The notes under the pieces: generated by a model
Databases searched by the model: none
What the model was told of the DNA's origin: nothing
What the model saw: the letters and a program-made list of their open reading frames with translations, nothing else
Shown here: positions 11,611-25,733 of the stretch, piece by piece
Numbering within the stretch: the stretch's first letter is position 1
Layout of the letters: each line of letters opens with the position of its first letter
Program-made: the position numbers and the translations under genes
NCBI RefSeq assembly: GCF_030848805.1
Contig: NC_092367.1
Location: 18,533,692-18,597,691, forward strand
DNA length: 64,000 nucleotides
From: Temnothorax longispinosus
Lineage: Eukaryota > Arthropoda > Insecta > Hymenoptera > Formicidae
Reading direction: 5' to 3'

Positions 11611-13488
11611 AACAGGTAGCTCCGCGACGGGAATTTCTACCGAGGGTGGCTTCACGGGGGTGGCACGACTAGGTGGGGATCGTTAAATGCGAAGTAAACG
11701 CGTGAAAGGGGTGAGAGAGGCGGTTTGCCTTCCTTAGCTTTTAGTCACAATTTAGAAATAATTGCGCAATTATTACGGTGCGAAATATTACAAAGTAAAA
11801 ATCTTAAACATGCCATATTGATCTAAACTTTTTGAAACCAACCTTACACGACGTTATTACTGTCACAATATATCTATTGTTGTCAGTGACCGAGTGCAAG
11901 GGTCAGTTAGATTTTTAGAGACTAGTTTAATCGATCGACTTTTTGATCGGCTTTAAACTGAGGGAAGTTTCCTCTCGCGATCACAAACAAGAACTCTGAC
12001 AAATTCTCCGTAAGATCTAAAAATTAAATAGATCCCTAATCTTCTATTCGAGTATGTCGAGAATTGCGACAAGTTGTGCAAAGGCGAATTGTTGGGCGAG
12101 TCGCGATACAGCGACGACAATAGAAGCGATGAGAGAATTACCTCATGCGTGGCGGAGGCGGACGGACTATGGGGAATCGCCAGATCAATTTATATTTTAA
12201 TCGTCCCGCCCGCACGGGAGAGGCGAGGGAGGCTTTTATCTGTCGCATGGCAGACGATGGCCCATCCGACCCATCTGCCTCAATCATCGATCGGAGAAGA
12301 AACAAATGCGGCACCACGCACGACAGAGTCGTAGTCAGCCTACCCCGATCTCCGGGTCTAAGCATCAACGTCTACCGGGATACGATCGTCGCTCGACCGG
12401 AAAATACAAAGGGATATGCGCGCGACGTCCATAGGTAGCTCGGCGTTGCTGCAGTTGAAGGATCGGTTATGGGCGAACAGAAGAATGCTCGTTAACCTAA
12501 CGGTTCAGACAGCTCGTAATAAACACCGTGTACTTAACGCTAAATTCGATGGAACTGATAGAACAGAATCTTCTAGCAAAATGAATGAAGATCACGCGAT
12601 TATATTCAATGAAAGATAACAGTCGTAGTTCTACGTCAATAAATGGATTCTGAATCTCTGATTCAATCGATTTTAATGTCACGAAAATTTCATATCATCT
12701 TTTTCTCGAGTTTTGATATTAAATATCTTGCCAATTAATCGTCAAATTAAAATTCTATTTACAGGAGTAAATTAATTCAGAGCCTATCTGTGTAAGTTTC
12801 GAATGGATCGAAAATCTCATTGGAAATCAATACGTGCAAATTTGTGGGCACCCTGTATTATATACTCGATATTTATCACTGACTACTGAATGCGTGTATA
12901 TACATACGATGCTTATCTATGAACGGTCTGGGGCGCGCGCGACGCAAATGCAATGTCAGGTGAAAAGAATAAGAAGTTAGAAGCGGGAGAAATTCCGGAG
13001 ACGCGGGCGATGTATGCACGAACGAACGTACGAGTACGTTGACCTGAAATGACCTGACCTGCGACAACTCAACGTGTCCGATGATAAACTACCATGTGGC
13101 AAAGTAATCTCATGCGTGGATTATCGATACACCGATATATATAGGAACGTTATGCAATGACTACGTTACATCGCTTTTACATTAATGGAAGTATGCAAGC
13201 AATCTGATAACGTCTACTTCTGTTACTATACTATTACTACATATAATCCAAGAGCTTTAAAATAGTACAACATATATAAAAATAGTATGTTAAAGTATTT
13301 CACGATTTGAAAGATATATTGTTGCGTCCACCGCGCGATTATAATTTTAAACGAGCACTATTCGCGTCGAAGGGAAAAACAAACCCTTATTTTGGGTAGG
13401 TTTACCGTTCACCTGTATTCATTTGTCGGCTTGGAAATTAACGCCGCAGTGCTCTTTCCAGAAATACTCGAGTGGGGTTGTGGGCGAA

Positions 13489-13523
13489 CACGTGACTGGG
13501 AAACGTGCCTGCCGATGCACGTG
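13489..13523. promoter_or_regulatory. Pair of CACGTG E-boxes in a GC-rich island
   Basis: Two CACGTG motifs (13489-13494 and 13518-13523) lie 29 bp apart, start to start, in the GC-rich block 1.8 kb upstream of Pdp1 coding exon A. The position fits a proximal promoter or first-exon region. GC-rich sequence raises the chance of random E-boxes, so this is weaker evidence than the upstream cluster. Confidence 0.3.
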
Positions 13524-13999
13524 GACCCGGGCACATCCCCCGACATTGGCCGCCGACGCGCCTCGTGCCCTCAACCCTCTTTCGTTTCGAGGTGGAGGAG
13601 AAGCTTCCGCTCGTCTCAGTCATCACCCGAGTCTCTTCGGGTTGCGTGCGTACGAAATTGCATCGACGATCTTCGCGACGACGCGCCGCGAGTCTCTCCT
13701 CTCCGCGGACTAAAACGACCGGATGCATCCGTGCGCGTAAATCTGCCGATCGTATCGAGAGACGCACCACGTCTTCGACATTACGGTGCATCTACCTGCA
13801 ATTCTTTTCTTCGAGGTCGCGATTGCGATCGCACCGATTCGGGCCGTGACGCGAGAGTGACAATCGATAGATTCAGGCACTTCGAGGAAGCTGACCGAAT
13901 TCGTGCAGCAACGCGACGAGTTTAATCCACGGTTGTGGATCGTAAAACGCGAGATCGATCGTAGCGGAAGCTCCTCTTTTCGTGGAGATAATCAACAAT

Positions 14000-15343
14000 C
14001 ACGGTGGAGCGTAACTCTTGTTCCCTCGTCATCATGATTTTCCTCATTTTACGCTGCACTCGCCCGTAATACATTCGCCGTCTTAATCGCGCAATAGCAT
14101 AAAAGAAAATAAATGTCTACATTTCCTCATCTTGACGAGATGTCGAGTTTCGCTTATTTTTTACGTGACGTGAAATGTATGCGAAATGTTAATGCAAGAC
14201 TCATATAGTTTCGCGTGATATAGTGTTACGGTGTTCTTGATAGCTAACACTCATAATTTCCATAGACTTGATTAACGTAAAAGAAATCAAAGATATGTAT
14301 ATTTGATATGTTTTATCTCGCTTGCTTTCATCGCTATGATGTAACTACTACCATATTTAAGAAAGAGATTAGCGATTGGCGTGTCATGAAATACTTTCAC
14401 ACTTTCGCTTTATATGCTTCGAGTGACATAATCAATTTAGAAAAAATTTCGAATTATATTATTTACATATTATTTATATAATAAATGTGAGCACATGTCA
14501 TTTAAAAACAAAGGTTTATAATATATTTCCATTGATTATTTTTACTTTGTCTATTTTTGTCTTTTCGAATATTTTTACGAAATTAGTGTGTGAAAGGAAC
14601 AATAAAAAGTTACTGATGGTATAGATTCTATACGAAGAGAAAAACTATGCAAATATAATGTTTTGCTCTCCTTTTCATATATTCAAGTTGACAAAAAGTT
14701 TTAGAGGGATTATTATATTCAATTAAACCTATTTATACTCTGCTATTGTTCACGAGGTCGGATGAAATATTACGGAGAGTACATTTGTATGACTATTTAC
14801 ACGAAAGAGTACTTTCAATCCGTTAAATTCTGTGTATCGTCTGCAGGATTTGTAGACAATTCAATGGCAATCTGCGAAATGCGAAAAACTGGACAAAAAA
14901 AATATGATGCTAATTTGTGTAAAATTTAGAAAATTATAAATATATCGTGACAAACGATTGGAACGACAAAAGCAAATCGTTATTAAATCATCAACGAATT
15001 ATTTCGCAATGCAAGCTCACTGAAAATTAATATTAACTTTGCAATATCAATTGCAAAACGGAATAAATAAATAACAATTAAAGGTAAATATACTTTACTT
15101 AATCAATAAAAAAGTTATTCTATTATGTCGGAAAGTGAGTAAATAACAAGCGAAATTAATGGAATCAATTTGGTGATCAATTTAGTGGAATTTGACGAAA
15201 CGATAGCGAATTATTGAACGCAAGTCAAAGTCTGGCATGATGTCGATTCTGCTTTGAATAGCGAGTGATTGTGCGAAAACTATTCAGACCTAATATACCA
15301 TACAGCACATCCGATAAGAAAAAAAGGTGCTATCGAATCCAGA
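14000..15343. other. AT-rich sequence before Pdp1 exon A; 5' untranslated part not delimited
   Basis: No protein-coding frame is supported. Just before the exon A start an in-frame TGA (15266-15268) closes the frame, and the next ATG is the chosen start at 15344. The bases ATCCAG directly before it could serve as a weak splice acceptor, so this region may include either a 5'UTR or an intron leading from an upstream untranslated exon. Confidence 0.4.
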
Positions 15344-15695
15344 ATGGATTCCTGCGGCGGCTGGACGCGAATGGGGAACGAGGATGGTGAGGGGATGGCC
15401 GGTGCAGACGCGACCGCCTCTTGGCAGCAATGTTACACTTGGTGCACGCCGTACTCGCATCCGCACCCCCACCATCACCACCTGCATCATCCCCGTCAGT
15501 ATCAGGGTAGCCAGTATCAGCAGCTACCGGGAAGCGCCTCCGCTACGACAAATGCTTCCACCCACTACCCATCCTCCCAGCAGCATCATCTGCAGTTGCA
15601 AAACACCCAGCCGCCGCCTCTGGACCAACAGCAGCACCTTCACCCTATTAGAGCACAGGGCGGGCTCAGGAGAGCCGTTCCTTATGACGGACCAG
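15344..15695 (+). CDS. Pdp1: Pdp1 alternative first coding exon A
   Basis: This exon encodes the first 117 residues of a predicted 350-aa isoform of the PAR-bZIP transcription factor PDP1. The start MDSCGGWTRMG is the first ATG after an in-frame TGA at 15266. The segment is low in complexity and rich in His, Gln, Pro, Ser and Thr, including HPHPHHHHLHH and short Gln runs, as in the N-terminal regions of insect transcription factors. The exon stops at a donor CCAG|GTATCC in phase 1, exactly the phase needed by the acceptor at 57462, which makes a Gly codon across the junction. The implied intron is 41.8 kb. Drosophila Pdp1 also has several promoters with different N-termini. No DNA-binding residues are encoded here, so the exon should affect activation strength or expression pattern. 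The assignment rests on phase and composition, not on recognised homology of this exon alone. Confidence 0.72.
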
Positions 15696-18600
15696 GTATC
15701 CAATTCGCGTGCAACGCCATTAATTTTGATAATATCGATCCATTTCGTAATAAAAAAAAAACGAGGCAATTTTATACAAATTAATATGTAAAACTCAACG
15801 ATTTACTGTTAATTATACTTAAGACAAACATTTCTTCTGCTAAATGCTAAATTACAGTCTTGTTATGAGACAACGATTTGATACTGAGACGCGGAACTTG
15901 ATTACATTTTTACGAAAATTTTCTCTGTTCTTCTCTTCTTCTCTTGGGTATTCCAAATTCCTCTCCTCCGGGGAGAATTTCCGAAATTATGTAAGTACTC
16001 CGGTTTGATCGTCACGCGATACGTCAATCACTAAATGGATCGATCTTATCGAAAGGATTAATATACCTCCATCGGTTTCGAGGTGGCCTGCTCCACGCAT
16101 ATCCTAAATATCATCTCGATTATAATATCATCCTCTTATAGACTTCTTATAGACTCTATAGATTTCGATGCTATACCCAAGAGGTTCGCGTTTCTTCGTT
16201 GCGAGTTTTATGATACCGTCTTTTATCGATAATACGAAGAATGAAGGCAAAGAAAGATTCTATGGTTTATGCTGCCACAATGAAAGAGACTTAATCGAAA
16301 ATAATATTTACTCGTCGCTACTACCGGCATCTCGCGTACTTGCACCCTTACGCTGACTTCCTATCGATGGTGTTACTCAAGATGATCCAATTTTCTAAAG
16401 ACGATAGCGAGCGATTATAATAATGAAAGCCTTATAGCTGCGAGCGGGAAAAACGTATCGCGCGACATAAGACGTGCATGTGTGAATTTTACCAATTAAC
16501 TTCTACAATAAACGCATAAAAAAAGAGCAATATTTATGTAGGACTATTTATGCAGTTGCACGAATTATACTTCGCAACCATGAGATAGTTTTGCTGCTTA
16601 TAAAATAGTAAAAAGATATTAAGATGGAAAAAGATCCAATTTCGTGTGACCTCTGTAAATCCTTTACGTCTTCGTTAATAAATCGTAAATGACAAATTCG
16701 CGAATTAGACGTTTCCGTCGCCGCATGACAGCGGCGTCGGAATGGCGAACATGCCGAACCAATTTTTCCGGACACACGTTTGCGTAATGCGTTTCACGAC
16801 GAAAGGGATTTACCACTCCACGAAAGCTCTCGCAAAAAGGCAAGGAGGAAGAGAAGTTGCCCACGCAACCATCGGTAAATAGTCCACTGAATTATTCATG
16901 GGAATCTGTTGCTTCCATCTAAACGGCTGTACCGCCTCGCGATGCGGATTTGTTTAACCAAAAGATGTATTAGAGAAATAAATTGACTTATTGAGATACA
17001 GACTCAGTGAAGTAGATATTTTCAAAGCCTATATCGTTCCTTTTTTACTTATTAATTTTGTGTCCAACTATCAAACGTACATTTATGAAATGATTATGTG
17101 TGTGTAGCAGTACAAATATTTAATTGTTTTAATTAAACTTTTAGCTTCAAATATCTCAACGCTTGTAACATAAATTGTGAGAAATAGGAAATTAATAAAT
17201 TATAATGCGAAGTTTAATATGATTAACAGAATAGAATCTTAGCTGTGAATAACAGCATTATAATGTGATTCTTTGTAGAGATGACGCATTCCAGTGACAT
17301 CATAAAAATTGCACATACACTCACATACATTGTAATTATACTCCTTTGTTAGTATTTTCCGTCATGCAGCGCGCTCACACTTTTCGTACTTATTGTTAGG
17401 TGAACGTATTATTTATTCATGACACTCTCATATAAATATTTATTAATCCATTTACCGCCTACCTAATGAAACATAAACTTCTTTCGTGTCTTTTACGATG
17501 TGTTTAATCTATTTGATTCAGGAGCGGATAAGTACTTGTCGCGGCCTGAAGCTAATAATTCATAAAATCTCCAATGCGGAGGTGTTCTAAAAATGTATAC
17601 AATTTACAAAAAGTGTCTACATGTATACAAAAAGAATTGAAAAATGTAAATAAAATTATTCTACGCTACCTCTTGGATAATTGAAACGATCGAGTTTTGT
17701 TAATTTAAGTTATATAGTTATTTTAGTTATATTTTATTACCGTATAGATACTCATATATTACTGCTTCTATACGGTCTTTCGAATTTATTTGTTTTCAAA
17801 TCCAATCACATAAGAATTGTATTATTTGCCCGAGTTTATCTCCGGAGAAAATTTTCTAGAATGTATGTATGTATCGAGACGACTACCGTGTTTATCCGAG
17901 AAAAGCTACTGCAAATGGAAATAGCCGTTACGGGTACAATAACATTGTGGCATTATTTTCTCTCTCATGGAAATTCGAGGTAATCCCGATATCGAAATAA
18001 ACAGCAACGTCCATCACGCGGAGCGACGTAACACGGAAACTGTATCTAATCGCGCGCGATTTCCATGGACAGGGATTCTTTTCGCCATGTCGTTCTTTCG
18101 CATATACTTTTATATTACTCCGTTATTCAAATTGCGCCTTGTCCGATCGGTTTTGAGATGCACGAGAGAATAACCCTATCTTTCACAAATGGATCGCGAT
18201 CAACGTCATCGTAAAATTTCTTCCGGTTGTGTATTACGTTTTGCTTTACACTTTCACGTACACATACGCTCTCTCAAAAAATGAAAATTAAATACGAATT
18301 TATCGACTTAATTGATACATATAGCATATCTTGATTATACAGTATACAATTTATAGAATTTATTAAATCTAATGGGACGTAAAAAACATTAGACCATATA
18401 TTCTATTTTTATGAAGTTATAAATCATGTATAGAATAATGAATAAAAGACTGGTGCATGATTAGATCAATACCAATTCCAAAATCTTAAAATTGTATTTT
18501 TGTTTTATTTTCTCGGTAATTTTAGATTTGTAAATTCTCGCACCTTTAATCCTTTAATATTAAGAATCAGATGCGTTTAAAAGTAAATGATTAATGATGA

Positions 18601-21600
18601 ATAGCTAACGACGGTCACCGTCAAGAAAGTAAACGGAATGAAAATGCTACTGCACGAGGAGCTCGCAATGCGCGATGAATTATATGGTGATCGCTTGATT
18701 ACCGAGACGACATTGGAGGAGACGCGGTAACGTAAATCTATCTGCCGTCAGAACGCAATTACGGTAACTTCTCGCACAACGCGGCATCGCGTAAACTGCG
18801 CGTATGAGCGTATGACTTATTATTGTTTCTCCGCTGTCATGCACTTTGTACGTAGGCACAACGAGTACGTGGTACAGGGATTGGGCGGACACATACGTGA
18901 CAAGTACCGAGGAAAGGACTTGTTCGTATAAAAGCGCAATATTCTAGTTTACACAATTAATTATCTTACGGCGTGTTAGGCATCCGTACTTTCATACACC
19001 ACGGATTTTTCAGAGTCGAGAGAATCGATAAGTCAATGAGATTCAGCCGATGTATATATATACATGCGCAAGAGAAGTGCAAAGTTTTCATCTCTAAAAG
19101 AAGCGTTAGTTGCAAAGCGCGTCTAATTGTTGGTAATAGAAATATTTAAAGCAAAACATATGACAAGTTTTGATGTAGAAACGAAAAGAAATTTAAGAAG
19201 GAAAAGATTACAAACGTTGAAAAAACCTCCGATGTGGAATATGTGTATCAAAATATCAAAATGCATTCAATTCGTACATAACCCATCATAAATAACTAAG
19301 AGCTATTCTCGAACATTATAATTAAAGTTAATGAAGATTTAACAGATTCTCTGCCCCCTAATCCTTTGTCTTAAAAGAGATGAATCTCAATTTAAAAAAT
19401 CTTGCCTTATCCAACAACAAACGAAACGTATTCGCGAGAATATATGCTTCTGGATTACTTCTAATAACCGGTATAAAAAACAATAAAAAAGATCATTATC
19501 GCCGTAATTTTAACTTCCTTCCTGCGAACACTAATCAGAACGGAATTACTTGCGGATTGCTGGTTAGATTCTTAATAAGCGCAATTTCGTCGTTTTTTTT
19601 TCTCATCCATAAGTATGCATTGATGAAAAATCGCGAGATTTTCTGTCGTGGTCATTGTGGCCGTTTCTATCTTGTTATATGGAAAAAGATCGAATCGAAG
19701 GTTCGCGGAAAAGAGGCGGACTAAGAGAGACGAACGAGACGACGAGGGGCGTAACGACGTCGCGAGAAATGGTGGAAGCGGCGGGGGTAGAAGAGTCAGG
19801 AGGCTAAAACGGAGGAGGAGAAGGAAAGCGATTACTATATGACGACTTGCGTATCCTGCGCCAGCTAGCTCGGTTAGAAATAAACAGCGGCCGCTGGTTA
19901 TCCTGAAACGTTGCATTATCTGTTGCAGCGAGATGGAACGTCTTGGACAACGTCCTTGAGCGCGGAAACGCACCTTAGATAGCGCGGTGATACTATAGGC
20001 GAACGGAAAAATCAACGAGCTAAACAAAGATCACGCTTGTGCTATCGTTTAATTTTGTTCAGCATTATTTAGTGCGAATTGTTCTCAATTTACTTTACAA
20101 AAATCTAACATCGTATGTCCAGTATTATTTTTCAAAATTTAATTTCTGATTGTAATTTAGTGAGAAAGAAAACGCAATATTTCCTAATAGACAGTTCGCT
20201 TATGCTTATATGTATTATTTAATTATATTAAAAACATAAAATTATATATATTTATATGAAAGATTATACGTGACAAGCCCCATAATATCGTACAAGATTT
20301 TAATAGCGTATTCTGAAGATTAATTAGAGTCGGAAATCGAGATCAAAAGTTTCTGAATTATAAGCCATCAAAGTAGTATTAGTGCGTATGCATATATAAC
20401 GCGTATATACTGCGATAGATTAAGATAAAGTTAGCGCGTTATAAGATATAATCAGTAATCACATTAGCACACGTTTTATTAAATAACTTACTAGCTATGA
20501 TATATAACTATAAAATATTTCCTTTCTTTTATTCATACTTGTGACATAATTAAATTGAAAAATAAATATATTGTTTTCTTGCATCAATTTATACGATTTA
20601 TATTTAATTCCGGGTAGATATAGCAACAAATTCATGAGATGTTAAATCGTAAGAAAAAAATAAGAAAGTAAGTAAAAGTAAAGAATAAGTATACTCACCC
20701 TACGGTTGCTCCGCTGTCACTCGATGCCTTCCAAATCTCCTCCTCCTCCTCTCATCGTCAGTTCCTTGGTTGCACAACACTCGCGAGATACGGTTAATCG
20801 CGAACATATACTAATTACAGACGATCGCGCGTCAATTTTAAACTTCCGACGTTAATTACACGCGACGCCTATATACTCTTTATGGCACTGGGTAACTCGG
20901 CATCGCCAAATCCCGTACTTATGTATGCGAGTCTCTAAGAGAGTTTATTTTGACACCGATACGGTGCAACAAATGAAATCGAGTTAAGAGGCGATTAAAA
21001 TACGATAAACCGTTTGAAAATCGAGACTTATATCCACACGATGTTTTAGGCGAGTGATAAGCAATTTACATTATATACGCGAAATACTCAAAGCTCGCTA
21101 CACGATGTATAGATATGTATATCGTAATCCAAGTATCATTAGATAAATCATTGTTTATCCGTAAATATCGTAATATAACAATAATAAAAAAAACTGCGAG
21201 ATATATTCGCCCTAATAATAGTTAGTGCTTCGATATGTTCACAGTATTACAGTTTATTACAGTAATTAATTAATCGCTAAATGTTCATAGAGTATGATTT
21301 TGTTTCGAGAAGTAATTCAAGTAATAACGAAATGACTCGGACCACTACTTGCTCGTTCGAGTGTCAATGCACGAATGATAGCGCCGCGCCGTGGCCTTGC
21401 GTATATATATCGCCGCGTCGTACGTGGCACAAAAAACAAACATCAAGGTCGCGCGCCAGCTGATTACCGTTACGTTTTCAAAATACTTTTCGGGAGAAAA
21501 TAACTTCTCATAGAATATTCCATTCCTTGCATAAATTAATTATTAACAAATGATCGACACTTGCCGCGGTTTTCCGTTACGTTTGTCGATCGATCTGGCT

Positions 21601-23377
21601 TTTCCGTCCGCGCTCTGAATCTGAAGCGTTACGAGATCTCTGAACTTAAGCATTGTTAGAAAAATAATGCTATCATCCACAAGCATTGCAACGGGACAAT
21701 GATTTGTAACTCTTTTCTCTTATTATTTTGATTCGTAGATAAATCGTGTAAATCTGTGTCGAGATAAACAGCTATCGTCTCGATTAATCTTACGAATCAG
21801 TTGATTACTTGCGCAGACTAACAGTCGTTTAATTGGTAATTAATCATCGAGTTTGGCATTCGAAAAGTAATTGTGATCGCGTTTTGAGGAATAATGCGAA
21901 GACGCGCGGAGCCGGCGGCCTAACTGTTCGAGCGTCACCGCGCGAATGACGGAGAGATGTTGCGTACTTGCAACTTACACACGACCGCGACGGTTACGAC
22001 AATATTACGGCACGCGTACGCCGCCAAAACAAAACAGACGCCGTGAGTCAAATTTACTGTTCAACGTACTAAAATAAATGTTTTGCGTTCCGATAAACAT
22101 TTTATCATTATATATGTATTAAATCAAATGCTTATTTAAAGAATAAAGTCCATCTCATTTTGATCGTAAAAGTATATTATTACTTCAAATTTTTGCGTTA
22201 TGAGAGGCATAAAAATTCGTGATTTCAATAAATTATTCGAAATTTTTCTGGTAATCTTTTAGTAAATCAATGAAACGAAATTAAATCGCCGCAAAAAAAC
22301 GTGGCAACTCTTTTCCATGATTTGTTAAAAGAAAACAGTTTCGTTGCTTTGCGATGTAAAAATTCAAAGCAAGATAAGAGCAATAAACTATAATATCCCG
22401 ATTAAAACAATGATAGATTTATTATTCAAATTTAAATTTGACATAAGATTTAATTTTTGTTTAAAGAATTTTAAGGTGGAGTGATTATTTCAATTTGATA
22501 AAATCGACGTAGTATTATTGGGCAATTTCGATTATTTAATCGAAAACTACTATAATTATACGATTTCAACTCCAATTAATTTTTAAAATACACTAAATCG
22601 TATGATAATTGTAAGATATCCTTTTTATAATTATATGTGTAATATACATATAATTATATAATTTGTCTGAACAAGGTATTTCGATATCTTAACGAAGGTC
22701 TATTTTAACGTTAAACTTGTTGATACTTTTATTAATTAACATCCGTTCTTAGTGATTCTAACTTTATTACAAATGAAATTATTATCAATTGCTAGAGCTT
22801 TATAACAAAATTTTACTGTAAATGCAATTATAATAGAGATGCGACAATGTAACAAATTTACCCCTTATCAAATAGCTTCGACAAGCATAAAAACACTTTA
22901 GACAAATAACTATACCCTTGTCGTGCGGTTGCATCAAACGTTTTCATCCTTGCTGTAATTACCGTTGATGCTTATACCGTAAGATTGTCGGCGCAAACCG
23001 ATGGTGCATCAATGAATAATTAATAATCGCGAATGGATGTAATCGCGGCACGTGCAGGCGGCGCGACAGAACGTGCCTGTCGCCGTGTGTCGGTATCTAT
23101 ATTCTCTATTCACTATTTTAAATAATGTCCGAAGAAAAATAGTGGGGTGATGCGCGATCACCACCGACCTTAAGGTCGGCGGAATCCGCCGTGCGGTGCG
23201 ATGCGGAGAATCTGAGAGCAGGAAAGTGGCCGCGGGCGCGTGGGCCCGGATGGGCAGGGCCCCGGGGTCAGGGATCACCGGGCGGCAGAAAAGAACCTGG
23301 AAAATGTTCCTGCCGCAAGAGATACTCTATCTCTCGGCTCACATAATGCGCAAGTGGGAGGCTGCACGCATACGCGT

Positions 23378-23423
23378 AGAGAAAGAGAGAGAGGGAGAGA
23401 GAGGGAGAGAGAGAGAGAGAGAG
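23378..23423. repeat. GA-rich microsatellite
   Basis: An uninterrupted purine tract made mainly of GA dinucleotides lies inside a GC-rich block in the isoform-A intron. A second, looser purine-rich stretch follows at about 23645-23690. GA tracts can bind GAGA-type factors, but this may be simple slippage. Confidence 0.85.
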
Positions 23424-25723
23424 TGCACGCGCGCTATGCGCTCATCCTCGTATGCACCGCGATGCGTGCAATCTCCGTGAAAGAAAGGGACCCTTTTGTC
23501 CGCTCTTCTTCCCTCCTCGCTTTATTGGGCTTTGTTTTACTTCGCCTCCACCTCCGGAGAATGCGATTCGTTGCGCCGCGGACGCCATGTGATCTTCGAC
23601 ACACGCGCGAGTATATAATGTGTCGTATATAATGCACGTAGAATCAGAGAGAGGAAGAGGGAAAGAGAGAGAAGGGAAGAGGCGGAATTCGCTTAAAGAT
23701 CTTTCTCTTTTTATTTTCATGACGTTCAAATAGCAATACTATAATTGTATCGTTTTCAGGTGACCCCATGATAACATCCTCTCTGAAGGGTAAGTGACCA
23801 TCGATGATCTTTTTTTTTTACTTTGCATATCCCCTACCGAAGGGTCCACAAAAAGGATTCCCGTCGCGAAGTGTTTGTCCTCCAAAAAGAAAAAAAAACC
23901 GACAATACGACAAGTCGCTCCCTTTTGCATGCGTTTTATCAGTTACGTTATACGTCCACGCTTCTTATACTACAATACTTTTGTAGATTGTAGAAAAATA
24001 GAAATTTCGATTATGCAGAGCAACAAATAGCCAATTATTTTTTAAATTATTCTTGAAAATATACCATTTTAGAAAAATGACAGTTAACACAATAAAAATA
24101 TATTAGGTATTTTAGCACATAGTCCAAGAAAATCATATATATGCGTGATACTCAGTCATTATTTCTCTAGAACGATATTTGTAAAATTGGTCTGTCGAGA
24201 TGATCAAAAAACAAGCTTAGCAAAAAATAAAAGGTACCTACATATGTACCGCGAATAAATAAAGAATTCGTAGATTGAGCAGATATCTTGGACAGTTAGA
24301 ACGGCGGATAAATTATCATCATGCAGGTATACAACGGAGTCAATCGACGTATATGTGATATTTCGCGAGAAACACGAACAGTAAGGGAGGGAGAGAAGCG
24401 GTATATATGCGAAGAGTTGCCCGGCCTTGTGATGTCACATCCTGTCATGTCTTTATACCCACTCACGTTACGATAGTCACGGAGAATATGAAGAAAAATC
24501 TCATGCATACCTATAAAATATTATTCATTCTTCACGTCATTTTCAAATCGTGTTTTGAGAGACAAATAATGTTAACCATATGCAACGTTTTTTGCAAAAC
24601 TTCAACATTTTTCGAAATTGTTTTTAACCATTTAATCAATGAAACCCGAAATAAACAAGAAATTACTTTCTTCCACCATTTTTACTTTTTGTCAAAATTT
24701 GTATGTTAATATCTAAGCGTGATTTTAGAATTTTGATACATTAATTATGTGATATTTACTTAATAATATTCATTTTTTTTATAATATAGTTTGACATGTC
24801 GAATATATAATTATTCTCTGGAATAAAATGCATTTTGCATTCAAGCGCCCAAATCGTTCTGTTATTTTATTATTGTACTTGTTGTTGCCATGATTTCAAC
24901 CATTTTTAATAGCCTGCCAACACGTGTTCACGTCATGGCAATTCGAGTTGAGATATAATCAATCATAATTATGATATATGTATACATCTTCGTTTCTCAT
25001 CTGTTCTATCGTACGATGGAAGTACCTAACTTTCAATAGTAATCTCTAATCTCTTTATTGTTGGTTGATTGATTAGTTGTCGAGTATATAGTTTGCGTTG
25101 CTTTTAAGGTACCAATCGAAAGAACGTTTGGCGGCTGAACTCCCTTGATAAGAATTCATATATATATATAATCTCTAATAAATCTTTTTTAATTTTTTGA
25201 CCTACATGTTGTTTTAAATTGATCCCTATTTTTTTTAATTATAGTTATAATTCGACATTTATATTAATCACAATCGACAGCACGGTTTTATATTTTATTC
25301 GAGATTTTCTGCGAGATATAGCGTGCATTCTGGATAACGAGCAGTCGACGCGTGGAAGTTTCGCGTGTTAAGGATCAACCGAAGACGAGTAATAATTTTG
25401 TTTTTTATTTCATTGCTACGCGATTTGTGCCGTAAAGACATGCAAAAATCACTTCACGCTAATTAAAGTACGATATTAATTGTTGATGAAATCATTCGAT
25501 TCGTACGCGAGAAACTTTTCATTTCAAATATATGCTTAAAAAATTGATTTTCTAGAACAGTTGAAAATGTTAAGTATCATATTCTTAAAAATGCAAAATT
25601 AGAAAAGGTCCTGACTTATATAAAACTTCTACTGATATTTCTCTTATATTTTTGATTGATACATTATCTTTTGCGCATGGAGCAATTTCACGGAACGGCC
25701 GAAAAAATTTACGAGCATATACG

Positions 25724-25733
25724 ATTATGTAAT
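25724..25733 (+). promoter_or_regulatory. Candidate PAR-bZIP binding site in the Pdp1 intron
   Basis: ATTATGTAAT matches RTTAYGTAAY. Because it lies in an intron of a PAR-bZIP gene, it could mediate autoregulation or VRILLE repression. The motif alone is weak evidence in AT-rich DNA. Confidence 0.25.

Larger units (their letters stand above)
10560..14000. promoter_or_regulatory. CpG-rich, E-box-rich putative control region upstream of Pdp1 exon A
   Basis: Several GC-rich blocks (about 10560-10790, 11280-11710, 12060-12440 and 13390-13980) stand out from AT-rich flanks. They are open in several frames on both strands at once, as expected from few AT-rich stop codons rather than from coding. 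Together they contain six of the CACGTG E-boxes in the window. This is a likely promoter or enhancer domain, and possibly untranslated 5' exons, for the Pdp1 isoform starting at 15344. The transcription start itself cannot be placed from sequence. Confidence 0.4.

Noticed and set aside
13392..13925. 177-codon plus-strand frame
   Set aside because: The region is GC-rich and open in several frames on both strands, with no domain recognised and no splice context that fits a known protein.
15327..15791. 154-codon frame overlapping Pdp1 exon A
   Set aside because: Alternative frame of the same exon. It does not give the phase needed for splicing, and its open length follows from the repetitive composition.
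19572..20027. 151-codon minus-strand frame and the Arg-rich plus-strand frame opposite it
   Set aside because: A purine-rich tract yields Arg/Lys on one strand and Leu/Pro/Ser on the other. There is no H15-like exon nearby and no conserved motif.
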